Assembly: GCF_008641105.1 (NCBI RefSeq)
Contig: NZ_VTTI01000001.1
Coordinates: 269,750 to 333,749 of the forward strand
Reading direction: 5' to 3'
From: Halopseudomonas salina
Lineage (GTDB): Bacteria; Pseudomonadota; Gammaproteobacteria; Pseudomonadales; Pseudomonadaceae
DNA: 64,000 bases
Shown here piece after piece: positions 36,068 to 46,900 of the stretch. The first letter of the stretch is position 1. Each line of letters starts with the position of its first letter. Both the position numbers and the translations under genes were made by a program. The notes below the pieces were generated by a model. It ran no database searches, was not told where the DNA came from, and worked only from the letters and a program-made list of their open reading frames with translations.

Positions 36068-36508
36068 ATGGATAGCCACAAACCCCTACCCGCCGGATTT
36101 TCCCGCCATGACCGCCGCAGCGGTTTGACCGACCCGTGGGAACCCCTGTATGCCAAAGCATCGGCGAGCAGCTTCGCCCTCGGGTTATTTGCCGACTCAC
36201 CCCATGTGAATAGTCGCGGCTTTGTACATGGAGGCCTGATGTCGGCCCTGGCGGACAACGCCATGGGACTGAGCTGCGCGCGCCAGATCGACAATATCGG
36301 CGGGTTGGTAACCGTCAGTCTGAATATCGACTATCTGGGCACAGCGCGCACCGGTGAGTGGCTGGAAGTCTGCGCAGAGCCCTCGCGCATCGGTCAATCC
36401 CTGTGCTTTGCGGAGGCGAAAATATTCTCCGATGGCAAGCTATGCGCAACGGCCAAAGCAGTATTCAAGGCATCACTACGAAACGACAATCGGGAGAACA
36501 GCGCATGA
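36068..36508 (+). CDS. PaaI-type hotdog-fold thioesterase, 146 aa (first of pair)
   Basis: A hotdog-fold acyl-CoA thioesterase of the PaaI group: GFVHGGLMSALADNAMG carries the conserved HGG and the catalytic Asp, followed by VTVSLNIDYLGTARTGEWLEV, the dimer strand, and ATAKAVFKA at the end. The stop codon overlaps the start of a second thioesterase (ATGA). The two probably act on a shared or successive acyl- or aryl-CoA under TetR control. Substrate unknown. Confidence 0.85.
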   Translation: MDSHKPLPAGFSRHDRRSGLTDPWEPLYAKASASSFALGLFADSPHVNSRGFVHGGLMSALADNAMGLSCARQIDNIGGLVTVSLNIDYLGTARTGEWLEVCAEPSRIGQSLCFAEAKIFSDGKLCATAKAVFKASLRNDNRENSA

Positions 36509-36921
36509 GTGATGCAGATGAGCTACTTGGCAAGATCCAGGCTATATCCCGTCTTGCCGAATTCAATAGCTGGCTGGCGCTGGAGGTTATCTCCGCGATT
36601 CCTGGTGAGGTAGAACTGGCGATGCAGTGGAAAAAGGAGATGGGGCAATACAGTGGCTTTTTGCATGCCGGTATCCAGGGAGCCTTGATCGATACCGCGT
36701 GCGGATTCGCGGCGGCGACGCTCAGCGGTAATGTTCTGGCGTCCCAGTTCACCGTGCGCTGCCTGCGTCCGGCAACCGGGCAGACTTTCAGGGTTGCTGC
36801 TCGGGTAGTCAAACCGGGCCGCCAGCAGATTTTCAGTACCGCGGAGCTGTTCGCCACCCACGACGGTGTTGAAAAACTTGTAGCTACCGGCGATGCCCTG
36901 CTGGTCCCGGTACAAACCTGA
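36505..36921 (+). CDS. PaaI-type hotdog-fold thioesterase, 138 aa (second of pair)
   Basis: Another hotdog thioesterase with the conserved motif as GFLHAGIQGALIDTACGFAA (HAG in place of HGG) and TVRCLRPATGQTFRVAARVVKPGRQ as the central strand, typical of YiiD/PaaI-like proteins. It differs markedly in sequence from its partner and could form a heteromeric complex with it or process a different chain length. ATG 36505 overlaps the upstream stop. Convergent with the PhoD-like gene 21 bases downstream. Confidence 0.85.
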   Translation: MSDADELLGKIQAISRLAEFNSWLALEVISAIPGEVELAMQWKKEMGQYSGFLHAGIQGALIDTACGFAAATLSGNVLASQFTVRCLRPATGQTFRVAARVVKPGRQQIFSTAELFATHDGVEKLVATGDALLVPVQT

Positions 36922-36942
36922 GCCACAGCTGGACACCTGGCC

Positions 36943-38889
36943 TCAGTGGCGCTGTTCGAAAGTCACATCAAAGCCCCGGGCATCCAGCTGGGTTATTTCG
37001 ATGGGTCTGCCGGCCTGATCCATTCGCACCAAACCGATACCACTGCCGTTCCACAACCTTTCGCCGGCCTTGGCGCGGTCGGGATCCCGAGGGGTAACAC
37101 GCATGCTGCGACGTTTGGTCAGCCAGTTGAGTGGAGACCAGGGGGCATAGAGCCAGCGATTGAGGCGATCGAACCAGTTCAGCAGGCTTTCCGGGAAGGT
37201 GTTTTTCAGGCCGCTGCTGGTGATCTGCCAGATACGCGGCCGGCGGTCACGATCACGATCGCGAATAGTGAGATCATAGGCGAAGGAGTAATGCACATCG
37301 CCGGACAGCACGACGAAGTTCCCCGGGGTGCGTGAGTGGCGAAAGATATTCAGCATGACACTGGCCGCGCCGCGATGGGCCATCCAGTTCTCGGCATCAA
37401 CCAGCAGGGGCTTGCCTGCCAAGGTGAAGAGCTTCTGTATACCCTCGATCAACTTGACACCAAACATGGGCGCCGCTGTGACGATCACTACAGCCTCCTT
37501 GTCCAGCAGCATCTGCTGCATCTCGCTCAGCGCTTCCCAGTCCATCAGGCCCGAGGGGTGGCCGGGGCGGCGAGCATTGCGCCAGCGCCGGGTGCGCGTA
37601 TCCAGTACCAGCAAATGCGGCGTGCCCGCCACTTCATAACCCCAGCACTGGCAACCAAGAGACTGTTCGATTGAGGCATCCTGCGCCGCCGCATCGAGCC
37701 AGCCACTCTCGCTGGCGTTATCCAGCAACCGGGCAAGGGACTGCAGCGGCTCGCGCAATTGATCCGGATCATTGCCCCAGCCCTGACACGCAAGATAAGC
37801 CAGCAAAGCGTTTCCGATAATGCGCCGGGAAAAGGGATGCCCGTAAGCGGTGCTCTCCCACTCGGCGGTAAGATTCCAGTCGTCGGTAACGTCGTGATCG
37901 TCGAATATCATCAGGCTCGGCAAATGCGCCAGCACCCGGGCTACCTGTGGCAGGCCGCTGACAAAGTCGTCAATGGCGATTTTTTCGCGCTCGTAGTTCT
38001 CTGCCTGGTCCGCCTCCAGCTCCGGCGCCTGTAACTCGACCAACCGCCAGGGTACCGGTGACCAGACCAGCAGATACATGGCGAACATCTCAGCCAGCGT
38101 CATCAGATGATTATGGGCATGGGCGGAGGTGAACACCGGTTTTTTCGCACCACCAAAAAAACGCTCCCTCAGCGGCGCATTCATCTGGATGTCGGGCAAC
38201 AATTGCTCGCGCCGATAATAATTGTCCGCACTGTGATACAGCTGCTGACTGTCTGTAACGGTAGCGCCCTCGAGCTGCTCATCGAACAGGCCCAGGCGCT
38301 CGACCACCTGATGCACCGCGTGGAGCATCGGCCCGGCCACATCATCCACATACACCTGGTCACCACTCATCATCAACCAGGCGGGCCGCTTTTCGGGCTC
38401 ATCCAGCCTTTCGGCGAGCCAGCTATCGGCGCGTACCAGGCCGTCGCCACAGGGAAAATGCGGCTTTCGACAGGAGCCATGCAGCAGTGTGCGATTAGTG
38501 GCCGCAATCATCAGTGAAGGCCGCTCTCGCCCCGCGTGCAACAGGTGGGGCAAAGCCTTGCCCAGATTTTGCTGTTCACTCGCTTCGCTCCAGGACAAGT
38601 CGTACTCAACCAGGGTATCGACCGGCAGGGGATCACCCAAAGTGATATCCAGAAGATGTACGAAGGCATATCGACCGATTGGCATTACCTGGCAGAGCGA
38701 ACCGCCGGGCTCAATATGGATGTGCTCGTCGCCACCCTGGCGCTGTAAGGTCAGAACCAGGGGCAAAGGCTCCCGCGCCACCAGCCAGATAAGCAGGCGT
38801 GACGGTTCGAGTCTGCGGAGTATTGGGCCAGCGATGATGGCAGGCATGGATTGAAGGGCGTCTACGGGCATGGAGTCTCGGACTGGCAT
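36943..38889 (-). CDS. PhoD-like alkaline phosphatase family protein, 648 aa
   Basis: A large metallophosphatase with a calcineurin-type core. MMSGDQVYVDDVAG and LMIFDDHDVTDDWNLT supply metal-binding Asp/His residues, while VVLSGDVHYSFAYDL supplies the third motif. The N-terminal region (IAGPILRRLEPSRLLIWLV) is a beta sandwich like that of PhoD-like relatives. No signal peptide is visible at the chosen start, so it is likely cytoplasmic, unlike classic Tat-exported PhoD. ATG 38889 has GAAGG upstream; starts at 38871 or 38847 are possible. Substrate (phosphodiester or phosphomonoester) unknown. Confidence 0.82.
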   Translation of the reverse strand: MPVRDSMPVDALQSMPAIIAGPILRRLEPSRLLIWLVAREPLPLVLTLQRQGGDEHIHIEPGGSLCQVMPIGRYAFVHLLDITLGDPLPVDTLVEYDLSWSEASEQQNLGKALPHLLHAGRERPSLMIAATNRTLLHGSCRKPHFPCGDGLVRADSWLAERLDEPEKRPAWLMMSGDQVYVDDVAGPMLHAVHQVVERLGLFDEQLEGATVTDSQQLYHSADNYYRREQLLPDIQMNAPLRERFFGGAKKPVFTSAHAHNHLMTLAEMFAMYLLVWSPVPWRLVELQAPELEADQAENYEREKIAIDDFVSGLPQVARVLAHLPSLMIFDDHDVTDDWNLTAEWESTAYGHPFSRRIIGNALLAYLACQGWGNDPDQLREPLQSLARLLDNASESGWLDAAAQDASIEQSLGCQCWGYEVAGTPHLLVLDTRTRRWRNARRPGHPSGLMDWEALSEMQQMLLDKEAVVIVTAAPMFGVKLIEGIQKLFTLAGKPLLVDAENWMAHRGAASVMLNIFRHSRTPGNFVVLSGDVHYSFAYDLTIRDRDRDRRPRIWQITSSGLKNTFPESLLNWFDRLNRWLYAPWSPLNWLTKRRSMRVTPRDPDRAKAGERLWNGSGIGLVRMDQAGRPIEITQLDARGFDVTFEQRH

Positions 38890-39070
38890 TGGCACCTTCG
38901 GTTCAACCGGGCGGAAACACAGAATATTACGCGGGGGCCACCGGCGCCACTTCGCAACTGTGTCGGCGCTTATGATCAGACAACACCATTGTTGTTGTCC
39001 GTTCCCAGCCAACTGCCACGCAGCTAGCCTGCATGCCTTGCATTCCCAGTCTGCTCAGGAGAGACCCGCC

Positions 39071-40732
39071 ATGTTCGATCGTCACTACAACGTATGGCCC
39101 GATCAGGTACCGCATTTTCTCGAACTGCCCAAGACCAGCCTCTACAGCAATCTGACTGTCTCGGCATTGCGCTACCCGGACCATCCGGCGATCCTCTATT
39201 ACGGCAGTGCGCTCAGCTATGCCGAGCTGGAACGCCAGGCCGAGGCGCTGGCCGGCTACCTGCAGCAGGCCGGAGTCAAATCGGGCGATCGCGTGCTGCT
39301 ATATATGCAGAACAGTCCGCAGTTCGTGATCGGTTTCTACGCCATTCTGCGCGCCAACGCCGTGGTGGTGCCGGTCAACCCGATGAACCGTAAGGCCGAA
39401 CTGGAATATCTGATCGCCGATACGCAAGCCTCAGTGGCACTGAGTGGCCTCGAGTTGCTGGATAATTTTGAAGGTCTGATTGGCGCGGATTCGTTACAGG
39501 AGGTCATTGTCTCTGCCTACGGCGAGTACGTTACCGAGCCGACCAACCTGGATCTGCCCGACGCGGTATTGCTCCAAGGCCCGATTCCCGCACGGCCGGG
39601 TGTAAGCAGTTGGCAGGATGCACTGGCAGCCGCACACCGGCCAGGCGCCCTGACCGCCGGACCGGACGACAACTGCGTGATCCCCTACAGCTCTGGCACC
39701 ACGGGCAATCCAAAAGGCTGCGTGCACACCCACCACAGCGCCATGGCCACCACGGTTTACTGTTCTGTATGGGGCAACGCCCAGCACGACAGCGTGCAAC
39801 TGGTATCAGTGCCGATGTTCCACGTGACAGGCATGCAAGTGTGCATGAACGGTGCGATCTACATTGGTGGCACCCAGGTGGTCATGACCCGCTGGGATCG
39901 CAAGGTGGCGGCGCAACTGATTCAGGATCATGGCATTACCGGCTGGCGCAACATTTCCACCATGGTCGTCGACCTGCTCTCCGAACCGACCATCGACGAT
40001 TACGATCTGAGCAGCCTGAAGGGGATCGGTGGCGGTGGTGCAGCCATGCCCGCTGCGGTCGCCGCCAAGCTGGAGGCCAAAACTGGCCTGCAGTACGCCG
40101 AAGGCTACGGCCTGTCAGAAACCATCAGCGCCACCCACATGAATCCTCCCCAGGCACCCAAGCCGCAATGCCTGGGCATACCCATTATCGGGGTGGACTC
40201 GCGCATCATTGACGTCGACAACCTGCAGGAGGTCGGCGTGGGCAAGACCGGCGAAATTGTCATGCGCGGCGAACAGGTTTTTGGCGGCTACTGGCGGCGT
40301 GAAGAAGCCACTGCCGCCGCATTCGTCGAACTGGACGGCAAACGTTTCTTTCGCTCTGGCGACATCGGCTATTACGACGAGGATGGCTATTTCTATCTGG
40401 TCGATCGCGTCAAGCGGATGATCAACGCCTCCGGCTTCAAGGTTTGGCCGGCAGAGGTCGAGTCGCTGCTCTATGGTCATCCCGCGATTCAGGAGGTATG
40501 CATCATTTCGTCTCCGGACGAGCGGCGGGGCGAGACTGCCAAGGCTGTGGTGGTGCGTGCTGCCGGACACGAGACGGTAGGTGCTGAAGAAATCATGGCC
40601 TGGTGTCAGCAAAACATGTCCGCCTACAAATGCCCCAAGCAGATTGCTTTTGTCGACAGCCTGCCCAAATCACCCACCGGCAAAATTCTCTGGCGCGCGC
40701 TGCAGGAAGAGGAGTGGGCTGGGCACAGTTGA
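39071..40732 (+). CDS. Long-chain fatty acid/AMP-binding acyl-CoA synthetase
   Basis: A 553-aa adenylating enzyme. The ATP/AMP motifs are PYSSGTTGNPKGCVHTH (P-loop), EGYGLSETIS, SGDIGYYDEDGYFYLVDR (with the hinge) and the C-terminal catalytic lysine in PKSPTGKILWR. It activates a carboxylic acid to acyl-CoA via an acyl-adenylate; the mid-protein pocket residues are not enough to call chain length. AGGAGAG lies before ATG 39071; longer frames overlap the divergent PhoD-like gene. It may be functionally linked to the nearby thioesterases. Confidence 0.9.
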   Translation: MFDRHYNVWPDQVPHFLELPKTSLYSNLTVSALRYPDHPAILYYGSALSYAELERQAEALAGYLQQAGVKSGDRVLLYMQNSPQFVIGFYAILRANAVVVPVNPMNRKAELEYLIADTQASVALSGLELLDNFEGLIGADSLQEVIVSAYGEYVTEPTNLDLPDAVLLQGPIPARPGVSSWQDALAAAHRPGALTAGPDDNCVIPYSSGTTGNPKGCVHTHHSAMATTVYCSVWGNAQHDSVQLVSVPMFHVTGMQVCMNGAIYIGGTQVVMTRWDRKVAAQLIQDHGITGWRNISTMVVDLLSEPTIDDYDLSSLKGIGGGGAAMPAAVAAKLEAKTGLQYAEGYGLSETISATHMNPPQAPKPQCLGIPIIGVDSRIIDVDNLQEVGVGKTGEIVMRGEQVFGGYWRREEATAAAFVELDGKRFFRSGDIGYYDEDGYFYLVDRVKRMINASGFKVWPAEVESLLYGHPAIQEVCIISSPDERRGETAKAVVVRAAGHETVGAEEIMAWCQQNMSAYKCPKQIAFVDSLPKSPTGKILWRALQEEEWAGHS

Positions 40733-40853
40733 ACGGAGCTGACCTCGAGAACTGGCGGTGCCAATGGTTGCCGCGGGGATAAAAGTGAACGGGCCGCTGC
40801 GCAGCCTGTCACTATGAGCATCCTTGCACCGCACACGTTCCGATGGAGCTGCC

Positions 40854-41528
40854 ATGAGCGAACAATCGACAAAAACCCTGCTGATACTCGGCGGGACGGG
40901 ATTGGTAGGCAGCATGCTGATCGAGCAGGCTCTGGCTGATCCACAGGTATTGCGGGTCATTGCGCCCACGCGCCGCCCCCTGAAGATCAGTGATCGCTTG
41001 CTCAACCCTCTGGTGGACTTCGACGAGCTTCCCCGCAATGCAACCTGGTGGCGAGTTGATGCAGTGCTCTGCGCCCTGGGAACCACTCGCAGCCAGGCCG
41101 GCTCACGCGAGAAGTTCTATCGTGTTGACCACGATTATGTATTACAGGCGGCCACGCTTGCGCAGCAAGCCGGGACACCGGTATTCGTGCTCAATTCGTC
41201 GATGGGGGCAGAGCCTCTTTCACGCTCACTTTATCTGCGTACCAAAGGCCAGATCGAGAAGGATCTGGAAACCCTGGGTTTCAGCTCCCTGACCCACGTG
41301 CGACCCTCACTGCTTGCAGGCGGCGTGCGCCCCGAGTTCAGGTTGGGCGAAAGTATCGGTCTGTGGCTGGCGCGGCTGCTGCAACCGGTTATCCCCGCGC
41401 GTTACCAGGCGGTGCAGGCCAGCGACGTGGCAGCGGTCATGCTGGCTGCCGCAGTGGAACCCCGCCCCGGCACGAGTATCGTCCAGTCGGACCAGATCAA
41501 ATGTCACCATAGTGCGAAAGACACCTGA
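40854..41528 (+). CDS. NAD(P)-binding Rossmann protein, NmrA/TIP30-like
   Basis: A 224-aa protein with TLLILGGTGLVGSMLIEQAL at the N-terminus (dinucleotide-binding GGTGLVG), then DAVLCALGTTRSQAG, FVLNSSMGAEPLS and SLYLRTKGQIEKDLETLGF, where the YxxxK analogue is present. This is the atypical SDR group that includes TIP30/Him1 and E. coli YbjT-like proteins. GGAG precedes ATG 40854. It stands alone between the acyl-CoA synthetase and the two-component genes. Substrate unknown. Confidence 0.83.
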   Translation: MSEQSTKTLLILGGTGLVGSMLIEQALADPQVLRVIAPTRRPLKISDRLLNPLVDFDELPRNATWWRVDAVLCALGTTRSQAGSREKFYRVDHDYVLQAATLAQQAGTPVFVLNSSMGAEPLSRSLYLRTKGQIEKDLETLGFSSLTHVRPSLLAGGVRPEFRLGESIGLWLARLLQPVIPARYQAVQASDVAAVMLAAAVEPRPGTSIVQSDQIKCHHSAKDT

Positions 41529-41650
41529 GCGTCTGTGCGAAAAGCCGCATCCACAAGCTCACTTCCTTATAATGGCACATTGCCTTACCCTGACCAGATG
41601 AGCAGCCAGCTATACTGAAGCACAAAGCCTGCAGCTGACCGAGTACCCAT

Positions 41651-43255
41651 ATGATCGATTACAGTAAAAAACGCTTCCTGGTAGTAGATGACTTCTCCGA
41701 GTTTCGCACCTCGGTGACCGGGATGCTGCGGCTGATGGCAGTAAAGCAAGTCGATGCCGCAGCGCGGGGTGAAGACGCCATCGCCATGTGCCGTAATACA
41801 CGCTACGACGTGATTCTGCATGACTACAACCTGGGCGCTGGCAAGAACGGCCAACAGGTACTCGAGGAGTTGCATCATGCGGGCCTGATCAGTCCGCACT
41901 GTATTTTCGTGATGTGTACTGCCGAGAGCAGCCAGGCCATGGTAATGAGTGCCCTGGAGTGTGAGCCTGACGCCTACCTGACCAAACCGTTCAACCGCGC
42001 CAGTCTCCAGCAAAGACTGGATAAGCTGGTGGAGCGGAAGCTGGCCCTCAAACCCATCCTCGATGCCCAGGTAAAGAATGACCAGCAAGCCGTGCTGGCT
42101 GCCTGTGACCAGGTTATGGCTGCCAACAAACGCTTCGCTCCACAATGTCTGCGGCATAAAGCCGGCGCACTCAAAGCGCTGGGCAAGCATGCCGAGCTCG
42201 AAGCGCTGCTCAATGAACTTATTGCGGATCGTCCTCTACCCTGGGCCCTGATCATGCTGGGCAATCATTGGCTGGCCATCGGCGAGCTGGATAAGGCAGA
42301 GTCACTATTTACCTCCTCAATCAGCCAGTTCCCGATGTTGCCTGCCCTCTTCGATGGCCTGGCTGCGGTTCACGCAGCCCGCGGCGCGTCCGCAAAGGCT
42401 CAGGAATATCTTGAGCAGGGATTGCGCATTTCGCCCAACAGCCTGCAGCGCCAGCATGAGCTGGGCAGGCTCGCACGGGCCAATGGCGATTACGACAAGG
42501 CCATTCGCGCATTCCGCCAGGCCGTCGATCTGGGTCGCAATTCGCAGTTCCGCAACCCTGACGATCATCTAGGCCTGGCCTCCAGTTTGAACGAGCAGGC
42601 TGGAGACGAGGCGCCAAGCCCAAAGGCGCTACTTGAAATTCGCCAGACCCTGGGCGATCTGGGTAAAGCCTGGAAAGACGACCCCAAGGTCACTATTCGC
42701 GGCAATCTGGTGCACGCCAGCGCTGTAGCCAAAACTGGCGATCAGGCCGCAGCAGATAAACTGGTGGCTGAAGCCAGCGTTAGAATGGCTGATCTGCCCA
42801 ATTTCTTTACTGCGCAAATAGCCCTGGAGGTGGCTGCGCAAATGCAGCATCTGGGGCATGCCGACAAAGCCGAGAGCGTACTGGCTACCTGTGCGGAAAT
42901 GTACGGCGACGATGCCAGGATCATGGAAGCGATCGCCAGTCAGACCAGCAATCCCGAAATACTCAATGCCGGGCTCCAGGCCCAGACTCTCAACAGGGAA
43001 GGCATCAAGGCATACCAGCAACAACAGTTTCCCCAGGCACTTGATCTGTTTCGTCAGGCCCGGGACCTGCAACCGCGCAATATCAGTTTTGCGCTCAACA
43101 CCGCACAGTCGGTATTGCGGTTGCTGCTAGCCGAGCCGAGCGCAGATCTCAAGGATGAATGCCTGCAATGTCTGGCGCAGGTCAGCAATATTCCCGCTAC
43201 GGACTCACGCTATCCCCGTTATGAAAAACTCTGCAAGACGGTGGCAGGCCTGTGA
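41651..43255 (+). CDS. Response regulator with TPR repeats, 534 aa
   Basis: The N-terminal receiver domain has acidic pair Asp13-Asp14 (FLVVDDFSEF), phospho-acceptor Asp58 (VILHDYNLG) and Lys112 (YLTKPF), all intact. The remaining 400 residues are helical with tetratricopeptide repeats (GELDKAESLFTSSISQFP; AKAQEYLEQGLRISPNSLQRQHELGRLARANGDYDKAIRAFRQAVDLG; GIKAYQQQQFPQALDLFRQARDLQPRN). There is no DNA-binding or enzyme output, so signalling is probably by protein contact. The stop overlaps the GTG of the downstream kinase, forming one operon. Confidence 0.88.
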   Translation: MIDYSKKRFLVVDDFSEFRTSVTGMLRLMAVKQVDAAARGEDAIAMCRNTRYDVILHDYNLGAGKNGQQVLEELHHAGLISPHCIFVMCTAESSQAMVMSALECEPDAYLTKPFNRASLQQRLDKLVERKLALKPILDAQVKNDQQAVLAACDQVMAANKRFAPQCLRHKAGALKALGKHAELEALLNELIADRPLPWALIMLGNHWLAIGELDKAESLFTSSISQFPMLPALFDGLAAVHAARGASAKAQEYLEQGLRISPNSLQRQHELGRLARANGDYDKAIRAFRQAVDLGRNSQFRNPDDHLGLASSLNEQAGDEAPSPKALLEIRQTLGDLGKAWKDDPKVTIRGNLVHASAVAKTGDQAAADKLVAEASVRMADLPNFFTAQIALEVAAQMQHLGHADKAESVLATCAEMYGDDARIMEAIASQTSNPEILNAGLQAQTLNREGIKAYQQQQFPQALDLFRQARDLQPRNISFALNTAQSVLRLLLAEPSADLKDECLQCLAQVSNIPATDSRYPRYEKLCKTVAGL

Positions 43256-43974
43256 GCGACGAGCAGCAGAAGCAGCAATCTGATCCGGAGGCGCCGGGAG
43301 GCCTGGATTTCTCCACGGTGATTGCGTCCACTGTGCACGACATGAAGAACTCGCTGGGACTGCTGATGCAAGCCTACGAAAGATGGTCCAGCGCACTGCC
43401 CCCCGAGCTGAGCGAAACCGCAGAGCGCGGAATGATCGAATATGAGTCCATGCGCCTGAACGGCATGCTGGTACAAATGCTGGGGCTCTACAAGCTGGGG
43501 GTCAATCAATTGCCCATGCGGCCGAACTGGCTCGAGGTGGAGGACTTTCTACAGGAACAACTAGCCCGCCACGATGAAATTCTGCGCTCCCGGCATATAG
43601 AGGGTTCCTACGAGGTCGAGGAAGACGGGCTAATGGCCTTTCTCGATACCGAGCTGGTCGGGTCCGTGGTCGGTAACGTGATCAACAACTCGATCCGTTA
43701 TGCGCGCTCCGCCATCCAGCTGAAAGCCTGGGTCGCGGATAGCCAACTGGTCATAGCCATAAGCGATGATGGTCAGGGCTACCCGCCAAGCATGATCGAA
43801 AATCAATCAGAGTACGTGCTGGGCATCAACATGAGTACCGGCAGTACCGGATTGGGCCTGTATTTTGGGCAACGTATTGCGGAGCTGCACCACCGCGATG
43901 AGGTAAAGGGCCACATCGAACTGCGTAACGACGGCCCCTTGGGCGGAGGTGAATTCCGCATCTATCTGCCCTGA
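43252..43974 (+). CDS. Soluble sensor histidine kinase, 240 aa
   Basis: A compact kinase with no transmembrane or sensory domain. The dimerisation/phospho-acceptor segment is ASTVHDMKNSLGLLM with His29. The HATPase domain has N-box VVGNVINNSIRYA, G1 ISDDGQGYP and G2 STGSTGLGLYFGQRIA. Start is GTG 43252, overlapping the upstream stop by four bases. It is the cognate kinase of the REC-TPR protein by position, and probably takes its signal from a partner or from the TPR region. Function of the pair is unknown. Confidence 0.85.
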   Translation: MSDEQQKQQSDPEAPGGLDFSTVIASTVHDMKNSLGLLMQAYERWSSALPPELSETAERGMIEYESMRLNGMLVQMLGLYKLGVNQLPMRPNWLEVEDFLQEQLARHDEILRSRHIEGSYEVEEDGLMAFLDTELVGSVVGNVINNSIRYARSAIQLKAWVADSQLVIAISDDGQGYPPSMIENQSEYVLGINMSTGSTGLGLYFGQRIAELHHRDEVKGHIELRNDGPLGGGEFRIYLP

Positions 43975-43988
43975 CCGCAGACGTCCGT

Positions 43989-46900
43989 TCAGCGAGGCAT
44001 CATCCGCACGCCCTCGATTTCCACCAGAGGCTGCGGCCGCCCCAGGTGATAGCCCTGAGCGTAATCCACACCCAGCTCTTTCAGGCAGGTAAGAATACCC
44101 TCGCTTTCGACAAACTCGGCCACCGTCAGCAAGCCCATCTCATGACCAATGGTATTGATCGCCGACACCATGGCCCGCGCTATCGGATCAGACTCGATAT
44201 CCTTGACGAATACGCCGTCGATTTTCAGAAAATCCACCGGCAGGGTTTTCAGATAGGCGAACGACGACAATCCCGAACCAAAATCATCCAATGCGAACCG
44301 GCAACCGATGGATTTGAGGCGCTGCATGAAAATCACTGCCCGACTCAGATTGGCTATCGCGCTGGTTTCGGTCACCTCGAAACAGATGCACTCCGTTGGC
44401 ACCCGGTGTCTGGCAAGCGTTTCCAGCACGAACTCGAGAAAACTGTCCTCTCCCAGGGAAGCGGCCGACAGATTGATCGAATAGTTTCCCGGATTATCCG
44501 GATGCCGCCGTGAATAATCGCCCACCCAGGCAAGGAAATTACCAATCACCCAGCGGTCAATCGCTGTCGCCAGGGCGTAACGCTCAGCTGCAGGCATGAA
44601 CGCGCCCGGCGGAATCACGTTACCGTCATCACCCAACAGCCGCACCAGCACTTCATAACTGGGGCTGGTCGAATGCCCGGCCACCTGCATGATTGGCTGC
44701 ACGTAGAGGCGCAACAGGTCCTCGTCCAGTGCCTGTCGTATCCGGTTTACCCATTGCATCTCGCCGCGACGCTCAAGCAGTTGCTCATCATCGGCCTGAT
44801 AGATATGGATACGATTACGTCCTGCATCCTTGGCCGCATAACAGGCGCTGTCGGCTGCGCTAAGAAGTCTGCCGAGGGTTTCCCCGGGAGCAATCTGTAC
44901 CAGACCGATACTTACCCCGATGGCGAATGCCTTGCCCTCCCAGCTGAAGCGGAATTCTTCCACCTGAGAGCGGATACCATCAACGATGGGCAGCGCCTCT
45001 TCCAGGGGGCAGCCAGCCAACAGGAGACCAAACTCGTCACCACCCAGGCGGGCCAGGATGTCACTACTGCGAATGCGCGCCTGGAAGATCTTGCTGAGTT
45101 GGCGCAGCAGCTCATCCCCCGCCGCATGACCGCATGTATCGTTGACGATCTTGAACTGATCAAGGTCCATGTAACACAACACCTGCTCACCCCGTTCGCT
45201 GGCGGGCAACGCCAGGGCAGCAGCCAGTCGTCGCTCAAACTCGGCTCGGTTGGCCAGGCCGGTAAGCGTGTCATGGGCTGCCTGATGGGATAACTCGCGG
45301 GCCAGACGGCGATTGACAGTCACATCACGAAAAGTCAGCACGGCGCCGATAATACGGCTCTCGGCATCGCGTATGGGCGCTACCGCATCCTGGATCGCCA
45401 CATCGCTTCCATCACGGCGTCGCAGCGTGACACTCGCTCCATCCACAGATGCCAGCGGCTGTCTGTAGCGCCTCAACAACGCAGTAACGGGATTGCCAAG
45501 GGCCGTGCCGCTGGCCTCATCATACAATCGGTACACTTCTTCAAGGGGCCGGCCAGTGGCCTGACCGTGCTCCCAGCCAGTGAGCTTTTCCGCTACGGGA
45601 TTGATGTACCGGATGCGACTATCAGGCCCCGTAGTGATCACGCCATCACCAATCGACGCCAGGGTCACCTGCGCGAGCATCTTCTCCTGATGCAACTGCT
45701 GTTCGATCCGCCGACGCTCGGTGATGTCGCGAATCATGCAGGTTACCGCTCGGTCATCAAAGGCGCCCCGGCTCACGGTCAGCTCTGCCACAAACTGTTC
45801 ATGTCCGTTACGGCTGAAGAGAACCTCCTGCTTGAGCTCCCCCCCGCGTTCCGGTTTCGGCAAGCCTGGCCAGTTATCCTCTGCCACGAGCCGATGCAGC
45901 GGTTGGCCGAGCAAGTCGACCGAGGAGAGCCCGAAAAGCCTTTCGGCCCCCGGGTTACAGCTGGCCAGAACACCTTCGGGTGAGCAGGTGACGATACCGT
46001 CACGAATATCCCGGATGATCGACTGGGTAGTACCCACGGCACTTTGTAGCGCTCGTATGACCTTGTTGTACTGGCTGGCAATCTGACCTACTTCGGTGAA
46101 CGGCTCAACCGGCACCTCGCGGGCAAAGTGTCCATCGTGCTGGTGCGTCGCCATGGCCTCCAGTAGTTCAATCAACTCGGTACGCGCACCGTGCTCCGAG
46201 ACGTTCAGACCTACGCGCTCTTCCTCGGGCGTCACCCGCAGGGGCAGCCATCGATTGATCAGCTTGAGCACGATCCAGGTCAGGCCGAAAGCCCAGAGGC
46301 CCGCGACTATGACACCCTGGCCCTGCACCAGTAACTGCTCCCAGCGGCTCAATCCGGTGCCCAGCAGCTGCATATCGGCAAACAGTGCCACTGCAAGGGT
46401 CCCCCAGATGCCGCTGGCGAGGTGAACCGGCACCGCACCAACCGCATCATCGATACGCAGACGGAACAGCAGGCGGTCGGCCAGATACATGATGAAGCTA
46501 CCGATCAGGCCAATTATCAGCGCTGATCCGGCGTCAACCACATGGGCGCTGGCTGTCACAGCAACCATGCCGGAGATCAGGCCATTGAGCGGATAAACGG
46601 GGTCCACCAGCCGCCAGCGCAGCCAGGAGAGCAACATACCTCCGAGAATGCCCGCCACCCCCGCCAGCACCGTGTTGGCAATTATGCCCGGCACGCTGTG
46701 ATCAAAACTGAAGGTGCTGCCACCGTTGAATCCGAACCAACCGAACAGCAACAGCAAGGCACCCAGCATCGCCAGGGGCAAGTTCGAACCGGGCAGGCTG
46801 CGACCGTTACGATCCACGTCGAAGCGACCTTCCCGCGGGCCCAGTACCAGAACCACTGCCAGCGCAATCCAGCCGCCCACCCCATGAACAACAGTAGCGC

